This document shows positions 7,701-10,041 of a stretch of DNA of 10,041 bases, piece by piece. The notes under the pieces were generated by a model. The model ran no database searches. It saw only the letters and a list, made by a program, of their open reading frames with translations, and had not been told where the DNA came from. Origin of the DNA: JBBQER01 sp052148155 (lineage in GTDB: Bacteria > Actinomycetota > Acidimicrobiia > IMCC26256 > PALSA-610); NCBI GenBank assembly GCA_052148155.1, contig JBKQIY010000029.1, forward strand, positions 1-10,041, given 5' to 3'. The translations under genes were made by a program, and so were the position numbers. Within the stretch, counting starts at the first letter, position 1; each line of letters starts with the position of its first letter.

Positions 7701-7919
7701 CCGCTGATGCCGGTACCCCGCTCGCCGCCGAAACGGCCTTTTCGCACCATGGAAGCTATGCATCTCGGCGGATGCTCACAAATGCACAATCAGCCGGCCG
7801 CAGTCCGAGAAGGGTTCTACGGTCGTCGACGGGGCGAGGATCTTGCCACCTCCTCGACGCGACGACGGTCTTCGCAGCGCATGTCGCCGCCCGACCGACG
7901 CGCCCCCGGGGTGTTCGAA

Positions 7920-7937
7920 ACGCGACGATCGTCGCGT
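7920..7937. repeat. Perfect 18-bp palindrome
   Basis: ACGCGACGATCGTCGCGT is its own reverse complement. It sits in the long divergent gap, about 280 bp from the propeller start and 310 bp from the DinB start. Two-fold symmetric sites of this length are typical operators for dimeric regulators. With no loop it is a poor terminator. Its distance from both genes weakens the operator reading. Confidence 0.5.
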
Positions 7938-8244
7938 CTTCGGCTTGCGAACGCTGCGATGTTCCCGCCGGCCAGGAGTCCGGGGACGATCACAACCCAG
8001 CGCGCCAGAGCGGGGTCCACGTCCGTCGACGACAGCGGACATGGTGGTCGAGGGAGCGTCTGGGCGGTGGTGTTCGGACCGATCCGTCAAGGTCGTGGCG
8101 GTCTCGTGCGCGACACACGAAACGGGACCGGTACCCCATGGCCCGATGAGGCGGCGTGCATCTCGGATGGGAGCTCGCGACGAAACACCTGACCGCAGAT
8201 CGTTGTGCTCTCAGCGCGAGCAGGTCGCCCAGATTCGAGCAAGA

Positions 8245-8754
8245 ATGTCGCGCATGCCGATGATCGACCGCACAGAAGTGCCTCTGGAGGCCGACGAGCG
8301 GACGATGCTCGTGGCTTGGCTCGAATACCACCGCGCCACCCTCGCGCTCAAGTGCGACGGGCTGACCGACGACCAGCTCCGAACCCGCTCCGTTCCGCCG
8401 TCCACGCTCTCGTTGCTCGGTCTCGTCCGGCACATGGCCGAGGTCGAACTCAACTGGTTCCGTTTCTGGCTCGGCGGTCAAGAACCGCGACCTCGCTACG
8501 ACGACGAAGCCGACTTCGACGAGGTCGACACGGCCGATGTCGCCGAGGCGTTCGAGTACTGGCGATCAGAGTGCGACCATGCACGCGAGGTGCTCGCGAC
8601 CTTCGACTCACTCGACGCGGTCGGCGCGGATCAGCACCCCGGCTCGGGCTTCTCGGTGCGCTGGGTCCTCATCCACATGATCGAGGAATACGCCCGCCAC
8701 AACGGTCACGCCGACCTGCTCCGAGAGACCATCGACGGAGCCAAAGGCTTCTGA
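8245..8754 (+). CDS. DinB-family protein (DUF664)
   Basis: A 169-residue protein of the DinB/YfiT four-helix-bundle superfamily. Landmarks from the ATG at 8245: WLEYHRATLALKCDGLTDDQL (residues 25-45, the first helix and the L-T-D-D-Q-L turn), LVRHMAEVELNWF at 60-72 with H63, and LIHMIEEYARHNGHADLLRE at 142-161 with H144, H152 and H156. H63 and the C-terminal histidines are the expected metal ligands. Members of this superfamily include thiol-dependent transferases, using mycothiol or bacillithiol; many actinobacterial DUF664 proteins have no proven substrate. The length is normal and the domain looks complete. The start is uncertain: ATGs at 8245, 8254 and 8260 all lie before the domain and none has a good ribosome binding site. 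Upstream codons in the same frame back to 7843 do not look coding. The gene stands alone. Confidence 0.85.
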   Translation: MSRMPMIDRTEVPLEADERTMLVAWLEYHRATLALKCDGLTDDQLRTRSVPPSTLSLLGLVRHMAEVELNWFRFWLGGQEPRPRYDDEADFDEVDTADVAEAFEYWRSECDHAREVLATFDSLDAVGADQHPGSGFSVRWVLIHMIEEYARHNGHADLLRETIDGAKGF

Positions 8755-8835
8755 TCGGGCATCGCCCCGCAACAAGACCGGACTCCGCGCTTCGAAGGCG
8801 TGTCTCGATTCTCGCTTCGGCGGGGCGCGGGTCTC

Positions 8836-9030
8836 TCAACGCGGGGCGCGGGATGGAGTCGTGACCCGTGGAACACATCGGTGCCATGCAACGGCCAAGA
8901 GCGCATCGCCGTCGCCTTCGGGCACGTCGGGTTCATCATTGCGTCGCAGGCGCGTGCCGCAGAGTTCGCACGTGACGACGTCCGCGGGGCCTACGGCGTT
9001 CGCGGTACTGGTTGGTGGACTGATCGTCAC
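8836..9030 (-). CDS. Small CxxC protein, putative zinc-binding, 64 aa
   Basis: A GTG start at 9030-9028 is preceded by AAAGGA with 7-nt spacing, one of the best ribosome binding sites in the window. The product has a polar N-terminus of about 17 residues, then VTCELCGTRL with C21 and C24, an acidic linker, and AWHRC with H50 and C52. The C-x2-C ... H-x-C arrangement could bind one zinc ion, in the manner of a small zinc ribbon. Third codon positions are mostly G/C, as in real genes here. It begins 36 nt after the stop of the winged-helix regulator on the same strand, so the two are probably co-transcribed and this protein may work with that regulator. I recognise no family. Confidence 0.6.
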   Translation of the reverse strand: MTISPPTSTANAVGPADVVTCELCGTRLRRNDEPDVPEGDGDALLAVAWHRCVPRVTTPSRAPR

Positions 9031-9066
9031 GACTGATTCCTTTGGTGTGTGGGCGACGTCGCCGCG

Positions 9067-9411
9067 TCATGCTCGTTTCGTGATGCGGTCGGCCCGCGTC
9101 TTGTTCGGAACTGCCGTGTGACGCGGGCGCGGTTTCGTTCCCACGAGAAGATCGACGACCTCTCCAACCGTTCGTTCGCGGATGGTGGTCTCTGGGAGAG
9201 GAAGGTGGTCTTGGACGATGTATCGGTTGCGGCGGCCGTCGCGCTCTTTGAGGACGTACCCGGCCTCGGTGAGGTCGCTCACGATCGCGTAGGCGCTGCG
9301 CTCGGTGATGTTGAGCGCGGCGGCGATGTCACGGAGGCGCACGTTCGGATCGTGCGCGATGCGGAGCAGTACCCGTCCGTGATTCGTGAAGAAACTCCAC
9401 CCTGCAGCCAT
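9067..9411 (-). CDS. Winged helix-turn-helix transcriptional regulator
   Basis: A 114-residue regulator from the ATG at 9411-9409. WSFFTNHGRVLLRIAHDP (5-22) forms the first helices, VRLRDIAAALNITERSAYAIVSDL (24-47) the helix-turn-helix, and GYVLKERDGRRNRYIV (51-66) the wing. A helix at about 74-90 and a basic tail follow. This matches a common actinobacterial family of small MarR/ArsR-like winged-helix proteins with the W-[ST]-F-x-T-N-H signature, whose targets are mostly unknown. A TTG at 9429 could add six residues, but it overlaps the predicted -10 region. I prefer the ATG, which lies 8 nt after TAGAGT and would make the message nearly leaderless, consistent with the missing ribosome binding site. 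It heads a likely two-gene operon with the CxxC protein and is divergent from the gene at 9583, which it may control together with itself. Confidence 0.85.
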   Translation of the reverse strand: MAAGWSFFTNHGRVLLRIAHDPNVRLRDIAAALNITERSAYAIVSDLTEAGYVLKERDGRRNRYIVQDHLPLPETTIRERTVGEVVDLLVGTKPRPRHTAVPNKTRADRITKRA

Positions 9412-9419
9412 CACGACCA

Positions 9420-9457
9420 ACTCTAGCAATACTTTTCGGGTAGTTGAGTGCTAGTGT
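9420..9457. promoter_or_regulatory. Back-to-back extended -10 promoters of the divergent cluster
   Basis: Reading leftward, TGCTAGAGT spans 9428-9420; reading rightward, TGCTAGTGT spans 9449-9457. Both fit the extended -10 pattern TGnTAnnnT and differ by one base. They form an inverted repeat (CTAGCA / TGCTAG) with a 20-bp spacer. The spacing means each promoter's -35 region overlaps the other's core, so one bound regulator could control both. The leftward start site would fall at or next to the regulator's ATG. No good -35 hexamers are visible, which fits extended -10 promoters. Confidence 0.5.
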
Positions 9458-9582
9458 CAGGGGGGATGTAGCGCGTGAGGCGTGGCGAGGTACTGGTTGC
9501 CGCACGCGGGTCCTCTGCCGATACCTGTGCGCGTCCGTCTCGCCGAGAGCTGTCAGATGACGAATCGGGAGGTGCTGCCGCG

Positions 9583-9834
9583 ATGACATCACGGTCGACG
9601 AGCCGTAACCGGTTGGGCCTGAACGCCGGCGACCGCGCCGATCCGCGACTGGAGCCGTCGCTGCTCGTCGAGACGGCGGAAAACCGCGCAGACCTCGAAG
9701 TGATGCGTGACATCCTCATTGACCGTTTACATCGACGCTCGGACGACTTTGACGCGACCCGCGAACTCAGGCGGGTGAATTCGAGGCTGCAACGAACCTC
9801 GTACGGGACACAGGTCGTATCGGCATCCTCCTAG
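9583..9834 (+). CDS. Hypothetical small protein, 83 aa
   Basis: The ATG at 9583 has GGGAGG at 9567-9572 (10-nt spacing). The product is hydrophilic and mostly charged. Residues about 25-72 (LVETAENRADLEVMRDILID, then RLHRRSDDFDATRELRRVNSRL) look helical, with DRLHRRSDDFDAT as the most distinctive block. There is no signal peptide or membrane span. The frame is open upstream to a GTG at 9475, which would give 119 residues and has a G-run at 9460-9465, but that extension has weaker codon bias and low-complexity content, so I prefer 9583. It is divergent from the winged-helix regulator and may be its target. I do not recognise the family. Confidence 0.55.
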   Translation: MTSRSTSRNRLGLNAGDRADPRLEPSLLVETAENRADLEVMRDILIDRLHRRSDDFDATRELRRVNSRLQRTSYGTQVVSASS

Positions 9835-9919
9835 CGGGAGTTTCCGGGCTATCCCGTGAGGATGGGATGTCGTCGCAGGTCACGGGTGGTGTTTGGCGGA
9901 GTGTGTTGTATTACCTAGG

Positions 9920-10041
9920 TCAGCGTGTTGGCGCGTAGGTGTCGAGTCCGAAGAGGTCGTAGAGGCGTTGTTGGTCGGGTTCCATCTCGGTGAGCATCCG
10001 TCTGGCTCGGGGCCGTCCTCGGTCTCCTTGGTAGAGCAGCA
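9920..10041 (-). CDS. C-terminal end of a gene cut by the window, possibly a transposase
   Basis: Reading leftward from the window edge, a frame runs without interruption to a TGA at 9922-9920. It encodes 39 residues including LLYQGDRGRPRARRMLTEME and ending DLFGLDTYAPTR. Third codon positions are strongly G/C, and the acidic-basic helical pattern looks like genuine coding sequence. The ending reminds me of C-termini of some actinobacterial transposases, but I cannot name a family. It shows no similarity to the tail of the transposase at the left end, so if it is one, it belongs to a different element. Confidence 0.5.
   Translation of the reverse strand, partial: LLYQGDRGRPRARRMLTEMEPDQQRLYDLFGLDTYAPTR

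Larger units (their letters stand above)
7645..8244. other. 600-bp divergent intergenic region
   Basis: This separates the start of the minus-strand propeller gene from the start of the plus-strand DinB gene. Frames crossing it are Arg/Ser-rich and unconvincing. One 66-codon minus-strand frame (7817-8020, GTG start) has a short hydrophobic run near its start (WVVIVPGLLAGG) but no ribosome binding site and a low-complexity basic tail. The stretch contains a perfect 18-bp palindrome at 7920-7937 and a possible promoter for the propeller gene. Confidence 0.45.

Noticed and set aside
6832..7707. Long plus-strand frame (about 290 codons) opposite the propeller gene.
   Set aside because: It is a mirror of the repeats in the real gene; its periodic translation follows from the blade repeats on the other strand.
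7817..8020. A 67-residue minus-strand frame with a hydrophobic segment.
   Set aside because: GTG start without a ribosome binding site, a short interrupted hydrophobic run and a tail of simple Arg/Ser composition; weaker than the small membrane gene at 5418.
9445..9454. GAGTGCTAG resembles half of a CIRCE heat-shock operator.
   Set aside because: The matching TTAGCACTC half is absent at the required 9-bp spacing, and no chaperone gene is adjacent.

Overview
The window is high-GC DNA with actinobacterial character. Third codon positions are mostly G or C, the lipobox and twin-Cys fibronectin type III domains are of actinobacterial style, and DUF664/DinB and winged-helix proteins typical of that phylum are present. 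The Cys-containing FnIII repeats (GGAPITRYTATC type) hint at Acidimicrobiia or a related lineage. That is inference; no rRNA or other phylogenetic marker is present.

Layout from left to right: (1) the 3' part of a large DDE transposase, cut by the window start, followed by a strong 15-bp stem-loop. (2) About 1 kb with no convincing gene. (3) A secreted lipoprotein with two tandem cupredoxin-like domains, followed by a 17-bp stem with a TTCG loop that is very likely its terminator. (4) A solitary ArdC-type protein (ssDNA-binding N-domain plus HELGH metallopeptidase), with about 0.5 kb of apparently non-coding DNA on each side. (5) A 51-codon single-span membrane protein too short for usual ORF cutoffs. 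(6) On the minus strand, a 608-residue secreted protein made of a seven-bladed streptogramin-lyase-like propeller and three FnIII domains. (7) A 600-bp gap containing a perfect 18-bp palindrome. (8) A DinB/DUF664 protein. (9) A minus-strand pair, a winged-helix regulator and a 64-aa CxxC protein, back to back with a small plus-strand gene; two matching extended -10 boxes lie between them. (10) The 3' end of a minus-strand gene cut by the window end, possibly another transposase.

Roughly a third of the window has no gene I can support. This, with a transposase at the left edge, a possible one at the right edge and a lone ArdC, suggests an accessory region shaped by mobile DNA. Most genes look like independent single-gene units, each with its own spacing and terminator. 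The only convincing co-regulated cluster is the regulator, CxxC protein and divergent small gene at 8836-9834. I see no CRISPR array, tRNA, rRNA or recognisable multi-gene defence or biosynthetic system. The best candidates for something undescribed are the divergent regulator cluster, the double-cupredoxin lipoprotein and the propeller-FnIII protein.
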